Notes: generated from the sequence alone by a model not told the origin. Shown: positions 1 to 6,817, counted from the first letter of the stretch. The stretch: 8,486 nt of DNA from an uncultured Armatimonadota bacterium (GCA_946478935.1 CAMLEL010000081.1:1-8486); one strand, 5' to 3'. Numbers and translations: made by a program.

Positions 1-1
1 G

Positions 2-391
2 TTCGGCCTCGAGCGTTACGGCAAGGCGTTCTTCGTGGCCTGGCAGTTCAAGCATGTTGGCGAGATCACGATCCCACGGGGAAGTGTGGATGAGGACGCT
101 TTGACCATGGCAGCGCTTGAAGCGGGCGCGGAAGACGTGCTTTCGGATGAGGAAGAATTCACCATTCACACCGCAATGGAGGATTTGCACCGGGTAAACG
201 ATTCGCTCGCCCAAAGCGGATTCAAAGCGAAGGAGGTTGGACTGAACTATGTGCCAACCAATAAGGCGGATCTTTCGCACGATGACTCCCTGAAGCTCCT
301 AAAGCTGCTGGATAAGTTGGAGGAGTTGGATGACGTCCAAGAAACCTACATGAACGTCGACATCTCCGAAGATGTCCTCCAAGAAGCTTGA
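2..391 (+). CDS. yebC: YebC/PmpR-family protein, 3' part (5' end outside window)
   Basis: This is the C-terminal part of a YebC/PmpR-family protein. The family is annotated as DNA-binding transcriptional regulators, and some members have been linked to translation of difficult sequences. The frame is open from base 2 to the TGA at 389-391, so the gene begins left of the window; the GTG at 35 is an internal codon and not a start. Family hallmarks are MAALEAGAEDV (about bases 107-139), an acidic stretch, a GFKAKEV...VPTNKADL segment and the LLKLLDKLEELDDVQE helix near the C terminus. These correspond to domains 2 and 3 of the three-domain fold. The stop overlaps the TTG start of the rhomboid gene by 4 nt, which suggests translational coupling. 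The first 10 to 12 codons match the usual NLGxxGSV segment poorly (see findings). Family assignment is secure; the exact role is not. Confidence 0.9.
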   Translation, partial: FGLERYGKAFFVAWQFKHVGEITIPRGSVDEDALTMAALEAGAEDVLSDEEEFTIHTAMEDLHRVNDSLAQSGFKAKEVGLNYVPTNKADLSHDDSLKLLKLLDKLEELDDVQETYMNVDISEDVLQEA

Positions 392-1479
392 TCGAAAAAT
401 CACGCGTACCGGTTGTTACTCTCTTGCTGATCGTCGCAAACCTCGTTGCGGCGTTCGCTGTCGCATACAATCCGGAGCTTGTGATGGATTTGGGCTTCAA
501 CCCCAAGAACCCGACCTTTTCGACGATTTTCACTTCGATCTTCATACACCAGAATCTGCTTCACCTGTTGGGAAACATGATTTTCCTTGCCGCGGTCGGA
601 GCAGCGGTCGAACTCGCCACTGGCTCGCTGAGATTCCTGGCGGTCTTCCTCGTGAGCGGGCTTGTGGGTGTGGTGACGCATTTTATGTTCACCATGGCCC
701 AACCCGATCCCGAGATCCTCATCGGGGCCAGCGGCGGGATCGCGGGCTGCGCCGCCTACTACAGCGTCCGCTACACACATCTTCAGGTTCCTGTCGCACC
801 CAAGCGTGGGCTATCGGTGGCGGTGGTGACCGCCGTTTGGCTCATCCTCCAGTTCGTTGGCGCATTCGTCCATATTGGCAATGCCTCGAATGTTTCGTTC
901 TGGGCTCATATCGGAGGGTTTTTGGCGGGTCTGATCCTGAGCGCGCTGTTTCGTGCACCCGATCTCGGGCACCGAAAGTTGGGTCACGAGGTCCTGGACA
1001 AGATGAACGAGCGAGGCCCGGCTGCCGTCGCCCTTGCCGCCCGACAGCACCTCAAAGATCATCCAAATGATTTGCGGGCGCTCAACGACCTGTGCGAGTC
1101 GGAGCGTTTGCTCGCCCATCCTCTCGCCGAGGCCGAGGCGCTGAACAAGCTCTTGTCCGTCCAACCTGAGGATCAGCAAGGGGCTACGATTGCGCGCTTG
1201 AACGAGCTTGGAGAGCTGCCCAAGATTGCTTCTCTGCGTCGCACCCAGATTGCGGATCGCTTGCGCGAGAGCGATCCGGACGCCTCACGCATTCTGCTGG
1301 CAAGCGTGATCGATGGCGCAGACGATGACCCGCGCATCCCCGACGCAATGCTCGCCCTGGCAGCCTTGGAACGGGATCACGATCCTGAGCAAAGCCGCCG
1401 AATCCTGGATCAGCTTGCGGCGAAGTATCCCTTGCATGCCAGCGTCGAGGTTGCCAAGCAGCGGGGATGGATGCCGTGA
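388..1479 (+). CDS. Rhomboid-family intramembrane serine protease with helical C-terminal extension
   Basis: A 363-residue polytopic membrane protein of the rhomboid family, which cleaves transmembrane substrates within the lipid bilayer. The catalytic dyad is visible as S115 in GASGG (113-117) and H174 in FWAHIGG (171-177). H54, H59 and N63 form the HxxxN-type oxyanion region in TM2. Hydrophobic segments lie at about 7-27, 43-72, 80-103, 111-126, 141-162 and 171-188, as in the six-TM core. From about residue 205 the protein is soluble, alpha-helical and TPR-like, with repeated A/L-rich helices up to the C terminus. The start is the TTG at 388, which overlaps the preceding TGA by 4 nt; I see no strong Shine-Dalgarno sequence, so coupling to yebC translation is likely. 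No ATG or GTG near the first TM segment offers a better start. All catalytic residues are present, so it should be active. Substrate unknown. Confidence 0.88.
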   Translation: MIEKSRVPVVTLLLIVANLVAAFAVAYNPELVMDLGFNPKNPTFSTIFTSIFIHQNLLHLLGNMIFLAAVGAAVELATGSLRFLAVFLVSGLVGVVTHFMFTMAQPDPEILIGASGGIAGCAAYYSVRYTHLQVPVAPKRGLSVAVVTAVWLILQFVGAFVHIGNASNVSFWAHIGGFLAGLILSALFRAPDLGHRKLGHEVLDKMNERGPAAVALAARQHLKDHPNDLRALNDLCESERLLAHPLAEAEALNKLLSVQPEDQQGATIARLNELGELPKIASLRRTQIADRLRESDPDASRILLASVIDGADDDPRIPDAMLALAALERDHDPEQSRRILDQLAAKYPLHASVEVAKQRGWMP

Positions 1480-2141
1480 AGCGCTGGTGGAGGCGAGTCC
1501 GCCCGGTGATTCTGAGCCGGCTGGCGTACATGCTGGTTCGTTTGCTTGGTTCAACTTTTCGAATCAAGGTATTGAACTACGAACCCATCGAAAAGCTGAC
1601 CGGCGGCAAAGTGCTGTGCGGCTGGCATGGCCGGTCTATGATCGCCAGCATTTACTTCCGACGAAAGGGCTTCTGGGTCATCATCAGCAAGTCCAAGGAC
1701 GGCGACATTCAAACCCACGTCTTTGAAAATCTGGGCTTCAACGTGATCCGCGGCAGCACGGGTCGAGGTGGCGAGCGAGCCTTGATCGAATCGATTCGCG
1801 AACTGCGCAAAGGGGAGACCATGGCGATCACTCCGGACGGTCCTCGCGGTCCTTCCAAAGTCGTCCAGGGCGGCATCATGGTGATGGCGAAAAAGGCCGG
1901 AGCTTGGTTGGTGCCCTGCGGCGTTTCGGCTCGCCCGCGCTTCTTAGCCAACTCGTGGGACCGCTACATGGTGCCGTATCCGTTTGCACGGTGCCTGTTA
2001 AACTTCGGTGAACCCATTTCGGTCCCGAGCGATGCAAGCGACGAACAGGTCGAGGAGATAAGGCAGAAACTTCAGGCGGAGATTACGCGTTTGGAGATTG
2101 AAGCCGAACAAATGCTCGGATTTTCGAGTAACTCGGGTTAA
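1467..2141 (+). CDS. DUF374 / lysophospholipid acyltransferase-like protein
   Basis: A 224-residue protein of the DUF374 family, which belongs to the LPLAT acyltransferase superfamily and is probably membrane-associated. Visible motifs are WHGR (53-56, with H54 as the probable catalytic histidine), SKSKDGD (74-80), RGSTGRGG (95-102), the hallmark DGPRGP (124-129) and SWDRYMVPYPFAR (163-175). The classical HX4D block is replaced by the WHGR form typical of DUF374. The basic amphipathic N terminus (about 5-30) could hold the enzyme at the membrane. The ATG at 1467 overlaps the rhomboid gene by 13 nt. An in-frame GTG at 1476 would instead give a GTGA-type 4-nt overlap and a protein three residues shorter, and is a fair alternative. 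Transfer of an acyl chain to a glycolipid or phospholipid is inferred from the superfamily; the substrate cannot be read from sequence. Confidence 0.87.
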   Translation: MDAVKRWWRRVRPVILSRLAYMLVRLLGSTFRIKVLNYEPIEKLTGGKVLCGWHGRSMIASIYFRRKGFWVIISKSKDGDIQTHVFENLGFNVIRGSTGRGGERALIESIRELRKGETMAITPDGPRGPSKVVQGGIMVMAKKAGAWLVPCGVSARPRFLANSWDRYMVPYPFARCLLNFGEPISVPSDASDEQVEEIRQKLQAEITRLEIEAEQMLGFSSNSG

Positions 2142-2143
2142 GC

Positions 2144-2147
2144 GAGG
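2144..2147 (+). promoter_or_regulatory. Ribosome binding site of the mog/moaB gene
   Basis: GAGG, within GCGAGG, lies 5 nt before the ATG at 2153. It starts two bases after the acyltransferase stop codon. It is one of the few clear Shine-Dalgarno sequences in this operon and supports the chosen start. Confidence 0.6.
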
Positions 2148-2152
2148 CTGTC

Positions 2153-2629
2153 ATGAGAATTGGTCTCATTACTATCAGCGATACGCGTTGTTTCGAGGAT
2201 GACGAAACCGGCAAAGCCGTAAGCGATGCCCTGCGCCAATACGGGTTCGATTCTTTCGAGAACGTGATCATTGCCGGAGAACTCACCCAGATTCGCCATG
2301 CTTTACGGCATATGTCTGAGCGATGTTCTGTGATCTTGACAATGGGTGGGACCGGCTTCTCCCCTGAAGATGTCACGCCGGAAGCAACGGCCAATGTCTT
2401 GGACCGCCGGGCGGATAACTTGTGCGAACTCATAAGGATGCGATGTGGGGACCATGAGCCCTCGGCGCACCTTTCGCGAGGGATCGCGGGCATGATCGGA
2501 GACTCGTTGGTCGTCAACCTGCCAGGATCGCCCGAATCAGCGAAGCGCGCCGTCCATGCGGTCGGAAACCTGCTACCGGAGCTCGTCCGTCAAATGCGTT
2601 GCGGAGACCGGGCAGGCACTCGGTGCTAA
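2153..2629 (+). CDS. MoaB/Mog-family molybdopterin adenylyltransferase-like protein
   Basis: A 158-residue single-domain protein of the MoaB/Mog family. Family members bind molybdopterin, and the catalytic ones adenylylate it before metal insertion in molybdenum-cofactor synthesis in the cytoplasm. It opens with the beta strand RIGLITISDTR (2-12). The MPT-binding block is TMGGTGFSPEDVTPEAT (63-79), and the second block is LSRGIAGMIGDSLVVNLPGSP (107-127). Length is normal for a stand-alone MoaB or MogA. Where most relatives have Arg before the conserved Asp (PRDVTPE), this one has Glu (E72-D73). The gene follows the acyltransferase by 11 nt and overlaps the tatD start by 7 nt. No other molybdenum-cofactor gene is in the window, so whether it is a true adenylyltransferase (Mog) or a MoaB-type paralogue is unresolved. 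Confidence 0.87.
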   Translation: MRIGLITISDTRCFEDDETGKAVSDALRQYGFDSFENVIIAGELTQIRHALRHMSERCSVILTMGGTGFSPEDVTPEATANVLDRRADNLCELIRMRCGDHEPSAHLSRGIAGMIGDSLVVNLPGSPESAKRAVHAVGNLLPELVRQMRCGDRAGTRC

Positions 2630-3393
2630 TCGACACGCACTGTCATCTAAACCTTGTCGATGCTTTCCCCGATCCTGAACAGGAAATCGCGCATGCCGCT
2701 TCGATGGACGTTGAGCGAATGGTCGTTATTGGTATCGACTTGGAGACGAGCGAACGCGCAATCGAACTGGCCAAAACCTTCCCCGGTGTCTTCGCGACGG
2801 TTGGCATCCATCCCAACTCCTCTTCCAGAATCACGTCAACTGATTGGAATCGACTAAATGCCCTTGCCCGTTCCGAAAACGTCGTAGCCATCGGTGAAAT
2901 CGGCCTGGATTACTATTGGGACCACGCGTCCCGTGCCGAGCAGTTCAATTCGCTCGACCGCCAGCTGGACTTGGCGGAGGAGCTTGATAAACCGATCGTG
3001 CTGCACTGCCGAGAAGCCTACGGCGATTTACTCGATATCTTGGAATCAAAACGGCCCCAAAAACGCTTGGTGATGCACTGTTTTTCCGGCAATCAAGAGG
3101 ATGCCGTGCGAGCTATCGATCTCGGATGCTACTTTGGGGTCGACGGCCCCCTGACCTACAAGAACGCCGAGACCTTGCGAAAGCTGGTCGCAACTTTGCC
3201 TAAAGACAAGGTGCTGATCGAGACGGACGCCCCTTATCTGACACCCGTTCCACACAGGGGCAAGCCCAACCGGCCAGGCTTCGTCGCGTACGTCAACTCG
3301 ATGCTTGCATCCATTTGGGGTTTGGGAGTTGAAGAAACTGCGCACCAAACCTCAGCGAACGCGGAGCGGTTCTTTGCATTGGCTAAGGCCTAG
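2623..3393 (+). CDS. tatD: TatD-family metal-dependent hydrolase / deoxyribonuclease
   Basis: A 256-residue TIM-barrel metallohydrolase of the TatD family, whose characterised members are cytoplasmic nucleases acting on DNA ends and damaged DNA. The full metal-binding set is present: H6 and H8 in DTHCHL, E92 in GEIGLDYYW, H128 in VLHCREA, H152 in MHCFSG, and D202 in ETDAPYLTP. Length matches the family. I chose the GTG at 2623 because family members normally begin M-(L/F)-I-D-[ST]-H-x-H and this start gives exactly that. A TTG at 2599 would add eight residues (RRPGRHSV) unlike the family. GGAGA at 2603-2607 is a possible but distant ribosome site. The gene overlaps the preceding mog/moaB gene by 7 nt and ends inside the 3' end of the opposite-strand lacI-type gene (11-nt overlap). 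Paralogues are common, so the tatD symbol reflects family rather than proven orthology. Confidence 0.9.
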   Translation: MLIDTHCHLNLVDAFPDPEQEIAHAASMDVERMVVIGIDLETSERAIELAKTFPGVFATVGIHPNSSSRITSTDWNRLNALARSENVVAIGEIGLDYYWDHASRAEQFNSLDRQLDLAEELDKPIVLHCREAYGDLLDILESKRPQKRLVMHCFSGNQEDAVRAIDLGCYFGVDGPLTYKNAETLRKLVATLPKDKVLIETDAPYLTPVPHRGKPNRPGFVAYVNSMLASIWGLGVEETAHQTSANAERFFALAKA

Positions 3394-4399
3394 GTGGCGC
3401 GGTGGATTCGCGAACGTCGAAGCCGCATGGATAGACGGTTTGCTGCGGTTTGCCACCCGCATCATCGATGATCTCCAGTAAGAGCTCGGTGGCGCGTTTC
3501 GCCATTTCCTCAATGGGTTGGCTGATGCTGGTCAGGCGTGGATCGAGAGCATCGCAGTAAGCAGTCGAGTCAAATCCCACGACTGATAAATCGCGTGGAA
3601 TACGAACGCCAAGTTGGGCTGCCCTCTCGAAAAGTTTGCCCGCCATGGATTCGGACCTGAGGACAAGGGCAGTTTGCGGCGGATTGGACGCCCACCATTG
3701 GCTGAACTCATCAGCCTGGTAACCCCAGTTGAAGATGTCCTCATCCCCAAATTGCAGATTCCGGCGAGCCATGGACTCGTGCATTCCCGCGATTCGGGCG
3801 AGAGTCTCATCGTTATGCTCGACCGACAACGCCGATACAAAGCCAATTCTCTTGTGGCCAAGCGCTGCCAAATGTTCGACCGCTTGCCCGATGCCAGCCC
3901 GGTTGTCGCAACTGATCGTGTTGAATCCCAGTTCAACCACCCCATCTCCCGGAGCGTGCAGGAGCACGACTGGTTTGCGGCTTCGCTTCAGGGCGGCCAG
4001 ATTCTCCGGTGTAGATTCGAATTTTGCCCAAAGCAAGCCATCGAAGCGCCCATCGCCATAGGACTCGCCGCCCATCACCAGTTGAGGACAGATCGTGAGC
4101 GAATAGCCCTTTGGGAATGCCGCAACAGCGATGCCATCGAGCAAGTGAGCGAAGTACTGTGAACCTCCAGAGACCCTGCTCCAGTTGTCGAATACCAGTC
4201 CGATGGTCTGGGTACGGCGGCGGCGGAAGCTTCGTGCCAACTCGTTTGGCTGATAGTTGAGCTCGGATGCGATTCGTCGGATAAGCGCAGCGGTTTGAGT
4301 TCCCACTCGGACATTGGCTCCCCGGTCATGGAGCACCTTGCTCACCGCCATGGGCGAGACACCCGCCGCATTGGCTACATCCCGAATCGTTACCGCCAT
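3383..4399 (-). CDS. LacI/GalR-family transcriptional regulator
   Basis: A 338-residue repressor-type DNA-binding protein. The N-terminal helix-turn-helix (TIRDVANAAGVSPMAVSKVLH, about 4-24) is followed by the hinge NYQPNELARSFRRRRTQTIGL (48-68). A two-lobed periplasmic-binding-protein-like effector domain follows (about 65-330), with the typical GHKRIGFVS (181-189) and IPRDLSVVGFDSTAYCDALDPRLTSISQP (267-295). In the hinge, F58 stands where PurR and LacI carry the Leu that inserts into the minor groove. The effector is unknown; most relatives bind sugars or nucleobases, but no transport or sugar gene is next to it. The ATG at 4397-4399 is 85 bp from the divergent helicase start. A CG-centred palindrome in that gap is a candidate own operator. 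Its TAG stop (3383-3385) lies within the 3' end of tatD. The family call is sound; the regulon is not inferable from this window. Confidence 0.9.
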   Translation of the reverse strand: MAVTIRDVANAAGVSPMAVSKVLHDRGANVRVGTQTAALIRRIASELNYQPNELARSFRRRRTQTIGLVFDNWSRVSGGSQYFAHLLDGIAVAAFPKGYSLTICPQLVMGGESYGDGRFDGLLWAKFESTPENLAALKRSRKPVVLLHAPGDGVVELGFNTISCDNRAGIGQAVEHLAALGHKRIGFVSALSVEHNDETLARIAGMHESMARRNLQFGDEDIFNWGYQADEFSQWWASNPPQTALVLRSESMAGKLFERAAQLGVRIPRDLSVVGFDSTAYCDALDPRLTSISQPIEEMAKRATELLLEIIDDAGGKPQQTVYPCGFDVRESTAPPRP

Positions 4400-4422
4400 C
4401 CTACTGCTACCCGCTCGATCCC

Positions 4423-4442
4423 ATGATTTACCGCAATATCAT
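4423..4442. promoter_or_regulatory. Imperfect CG-centred palindrome, candidate LacI-type operator
   Basis: The 20-bp stretch has arms ATGAT (4423-4427) and ATCAT (4438-4442) around a central CG step (4432-4433). Fourteen of 20 positions are symmetric. LacI-family operators are typically palindromes about this long centred on CG. It lies 24-43 bp upstream of the regulator's ATG and beside a GATAAT hexamer on the minus strand (4441-4446) that could be that gene's -10 box, which would place the palindrome over the transcription start. This is inference from one site with no comparative support. A second inverted repeat, TATCG/CGATA at 4443-4457, is adjacent. Confidence 0.3.
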
Positions 4443-4470
4443 TATCGCATTCCGATAGGCGGATTTAGGC

Positions 4471-4476
4471 TAGAAT
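4471..4476 (+). promoter_or_regulatory. Possible -10 box (TAGAAT) for the helicase gene
   Basis: TAGAAT matches the TATAAT consensus at four of six positions and ends 8 nt before the GTG start at 4485. I see no convincing -35 hexamer at the usual distance. If it is used, transcription would begin at or almost at the GTG, giving a leaderless or nearly leaderless mRNA, consistent with the lack of a Shine-Dalgarno sequence here. Confidence 0.3.
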
Positions 4477-4484
4477 GTATTGCT

Positions 4485-6560
4485 GTGTCTACCGTTTCGA
4501 ATCTGATCGAGCACGCATTTTCGAAACTTCGGGAGCGGCCCGGATTCGTCGAGCGACCCGACCAACAGCAGTTGGGACTTCTGATTTCGGATATGATTGA
4601 GGGCCCTTCTACCGGTGCGATCGAGGCTCCGACCGGACTCGGAAAGTCTCTGGCCGCCTTGATCCCCGCCATTGCCCATGCGATTTATAGCGGCAAACGA
4701 ACCGTCATTGCGACCTATACAAACGTACTGGCAGAGCAGTATTGGCGCAAAGACCTGCCGCTGGCTCTATCCCTCTTTGAGGGTGTGCCCGAAGTGGATC
4801 GGGCCAAGCCAGCCTTCCTCATTGGACGCCAGCGCTATGCCTGCTTGACCTCATTGTTCGAACAGGCTCCGGACCTGGTCGGCATCCTCCAGCTTAATGC
4901 CGAGTTGGGGATTGAAACCGAGTTCAGGTCGATGCTCCCGCTCAAGCAAAAGGAAATCACATCGCTGTGGCAGAAGGTTTCGGCTCCACCCGTGTGCCCT
5001 GGACGCCTTTGCCCGAACTACAACGACTGCTTTTACTATCGAGGGCGACGGCAGGCGGAAAAAGGCAATGTGGTGATCACCAACCACAGCGTTGTTATCC
5101 AAGATGCCTTGCTGGGTCGTTCGAACGACGGTAAGGGCCTGCTTGGAGAATACGACTTCCTGATCTTGGATGAGGCTCATGATTTTCCCCAGGCAGCGGT
5201 CAATGGACTGGAATTCGAATTGAGCGGACCAAAGATCGGTTCCCTCTTTGCGATCACGACCCGCCTTGAGAGCGCCTTGATGGGAGTCGCCCAGGCAGCT
5301 GATGACACGGAGACCTGGAAAGGTCTCTGTCAGAAGTTTCGAGATGGGTTGGACCGTTGCCAAAAGAGCCTCATCGCATACTCACTGGAACTCGGAAGAC
5401 CGGGAATTCTAACCATGTCGCCCAACGACGTCATGCAGCACCCACAGGTCAAACAGCATTCTGCTCATGGCGGGGTCGAGGCAGCAAAGGACGTCGCAAA
5501 CCTCGTGGCGAAAGAGTCGATGGGATTTATTCGCGCGGTCGAATCGCTCTTCGAGATGTGGCGTGATTTCGACGGCATGGGAGAGATGGTTCGCCAGGCC
5601 GGCGACACCGTTCGAAACTATTTGAGCTATATCCGCGAGTTTGGTGGCGGCGCGAGCCACCTGTTCGAACCTGACGGCGTGGCGGTGAGCTATGCCGGCA
5701 GAACGGATGCGGATGCGATGCTTCGGCAAGACGTGATCGACCTCTCGGGGCCTTTGACTGAGCTGATCTGGGACCGAGTACCTTACGTATGCCTGTCCGC
5801 CACACTGGCCACCGATGGCAACTTCGAATTCTTCCGTCGAACAACCGGTGCGGAGCCGGTCTTTGAGGAGATTCTGCCGTCTCCATTTGACTATCACACC
5901 AATGCTTCTCTGTACTTGCCCAGAGCTGGCGCAATTCCCGACCCTTCTTTAGCCCGGCAAGAGGGGACCGAAGACAACTACCATCGCCGCCTTGCCAACG
6001 AGATTTCCGCGATCATCCAAACGTGTGGTGGCCGGACACTCGTACTTTTTCACTCCCGCAGGGAGATGGAAGCGGTTCGGCAGATCATCGACCTACCCCC
6101 ACATCTACCCATCTACGTCCAAGGGCGATACGGCGCTGGATCGATCGGTGATCGCTTCAAGGAAATGACCCAGGCGTCGTTGTTCGCATTACGATCTTTT
6201 TGGACTGGATTCGACGCCCCTGGCGAAACCTTGTCATGCGTGGTTTTGGTGAGGATTCCGTTCGAAGTCCCAATCGACCCACCTCAGGTCGCAAGACTGG
6301 CATGGATGCAGACCCAAGGTCTGAATGCTTTTGGTAGCCATACCCTTCCGATCGCGAAAATGATCATGCGCCAAGGAGCAGGAAGGTTGATTCGGCGGGC
6401 GGAAGATCGCGGGGTCATTGCAATTCTCGATCCCCGTCTGCGATCAAAACGCTACGGTGAAGAAATTTTGGCCAACCTACCGACCGACATGCGAACATTC
6501 GATGATATTCGCGATGCGGCAGGATGGGTTGGCCTTGAAAGTGAGTTCGTGGGCGCTTAA
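4485..6560 (+). CDS. DinG/XPD-type Fe-S superfamily 2 ATP-dependent helicase
   Basis: A 691-residue helicase of the DinG/XPD family, which unwinds DNA and DNA-RNA structures during repair and replication. Motifs in order: Walker A APTGLGKS (48-55, K54), four iron-sulfur cysteines C120, C171, C176 and C182, the TNHSVVIQDAL segment (199-209), DEAH box (229-232), SAT motif III (438-440), VLFHSRREME (520-529), SFWTGFDAPG (571-580), and motif VI QGAGRLIR (630-637). All key residues are present, and the length is close to E. coli DinG (about 716). The frame stays open upstream to 4314, but that extension would run antisense through the regulator's HTH and does not look like this family. The GTG at 4485 gives a typical N terminus (helix, then RPDQQQLGLLISDMI). 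It is divergent from the LacI-type gene and its stop overlaps that of glsB. DinG-like fits better than a specific orthologue claim, so no symbol is given. Confidence 0.92.
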   Translation: MSTVSNLIEHAFSKLRERPGFVERPDQQQLGLLISDMIEGPSTGAIEAPTGLGKSLAALIPAIAHAIYSGKRTVIATYTNVLAEQYWRKDLPLALSLFEGVPEVDRAKPAFLIGRQRYACLTSLFEQAPDLVGILQLNAELGIETEFRSMLPLKQKEITSLWQKVSAPPVCPGRLCPNYNDCFYYRGRRQAEKGNVVITNHSVVIQDALLGRSNDGKGLLGEYDFLILDEAHDFPQAAVNGLEFELSGPKIGSLFAITTRLESALMGVAQAADDTETWKGLCQKFRDGLDRCQKSLIAYSLELGRPGILTMSPNDVMQHPQVKQHSAHGGVEAAKDVANLVAKESMGFIRAVESLFEMWRDFDGMGEMVRQAGDTVRNYLSYIREFGGGASHLFEPDGVAVSYAGRTDADAMLRQDVIDLSGPLTELIWDRVPYVCLSATLATDGNFEFFRRTTGAEPVFEEILPSPFDYHTNASLYLPRAGAIPDPSLARQEGTEDNYHRRLANEISAIIQTCGGRTLVLFHSRREMEAVRQIIDLPPHLPIYVQGRYGAGSIGDRFKEMTQASLFALRSFWTGFDAPGETLSCVVLVRIPFEVPIDPPQVARLAWMQTQGLNAFGSHTLPIAKMIMRQGAGRLIRRAEDRGVIAILDPRLRSKRYGEEILANLPTDMRTFDDIRDAAGWVGLESEFVGA

Positions 6561-6817
6561 GGGTTTGCCCAGAATTTCTTGAAAAGGAAGATGAGGACAA
6601 TCGCGCCGATCGTCGCCCCAACTATGCTTCCGATAAAGCCGCCTCGGTCTTGACCGAGCAAGTTATGCATGATGAAGCCCACGAGCAATGAGCCGGCAAT
6701 CCCCAACACAATCGTAAGGAGGCATCCCTTTGGTTCGCCTTTATCGCCAGGCATAATGGCTTTGGCAAGGATTCCAGCAAGGGCGCCAACAATGATCCAC
6801 CACAAGAAAGTTCCCAT
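6557..6817 (-). CDS. GlsB/YeaQ/YmgE-family small membrane protein
   Basis: An 86-residue protein of the transglycosylase-associated (GlsB/YeaQ/YmgE) family, small integral membrane proteins often tied to envelope stress. Despite the family name there is no evidence for enzymatic activity. Three glycine-rich membrane segments are visible at about 3-22, 32-52 and 59-80. The typical signatures are present: WWIIVGALAGILAKAIMPG near the N terminus, GIAGSLLVGF (39-48), and FIGSIVGATIGAIVLIFLF near the C terminus. The ATG at 6815-6817 is preceded at 5 nt by a clear GAGGA ribosome site. The longer in-frame start at 6856 would add 13 residues unlike the family and is rejected. The last four bases are shared with the helicase stop. 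It diverges from the phosphotransferase gene, and its function is otherwise unknown. Confidence 0.88.
   Translation of the reverse strand: MGTFLWWIIVGALAGILAKAIMPGDKGEPKGCLLTIVLGIAGSLLVGFIMHNLLGQDRGGFIGSIVGATIGAIVLIFLFKKFWANP

Noticed and set aside
2599..2622. TTG start giving an eight-residue longer TatD protein
   Set aside because: The added RRPGRHSV does not fit the family's usual IDTHCH opening. GTG 2623 fits exactly.
4314..4484. N-terminal 57-codon extension of the helicase reading frame
   Set aside because: It runs antisense through the HTH-coding end of the LacI-type gene and across the promoter region, and its sequence is unlike DinG-family N termini. GTG 4485 gives a normal start.
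5409..5934. Long minus-strand open frames inside the helicase gene
   Set aside because: They are antisense to well-conserved helicase sequence and show no recognisable protein family, so they are read as shadows.
6550..6571. Hairpin TGGGC/GCCCA around the helicase stop as a terminator
   Set aside because: Only a 5-bp stem with a 12-nt loop and no clear T-run on either side; too weak to annotate.
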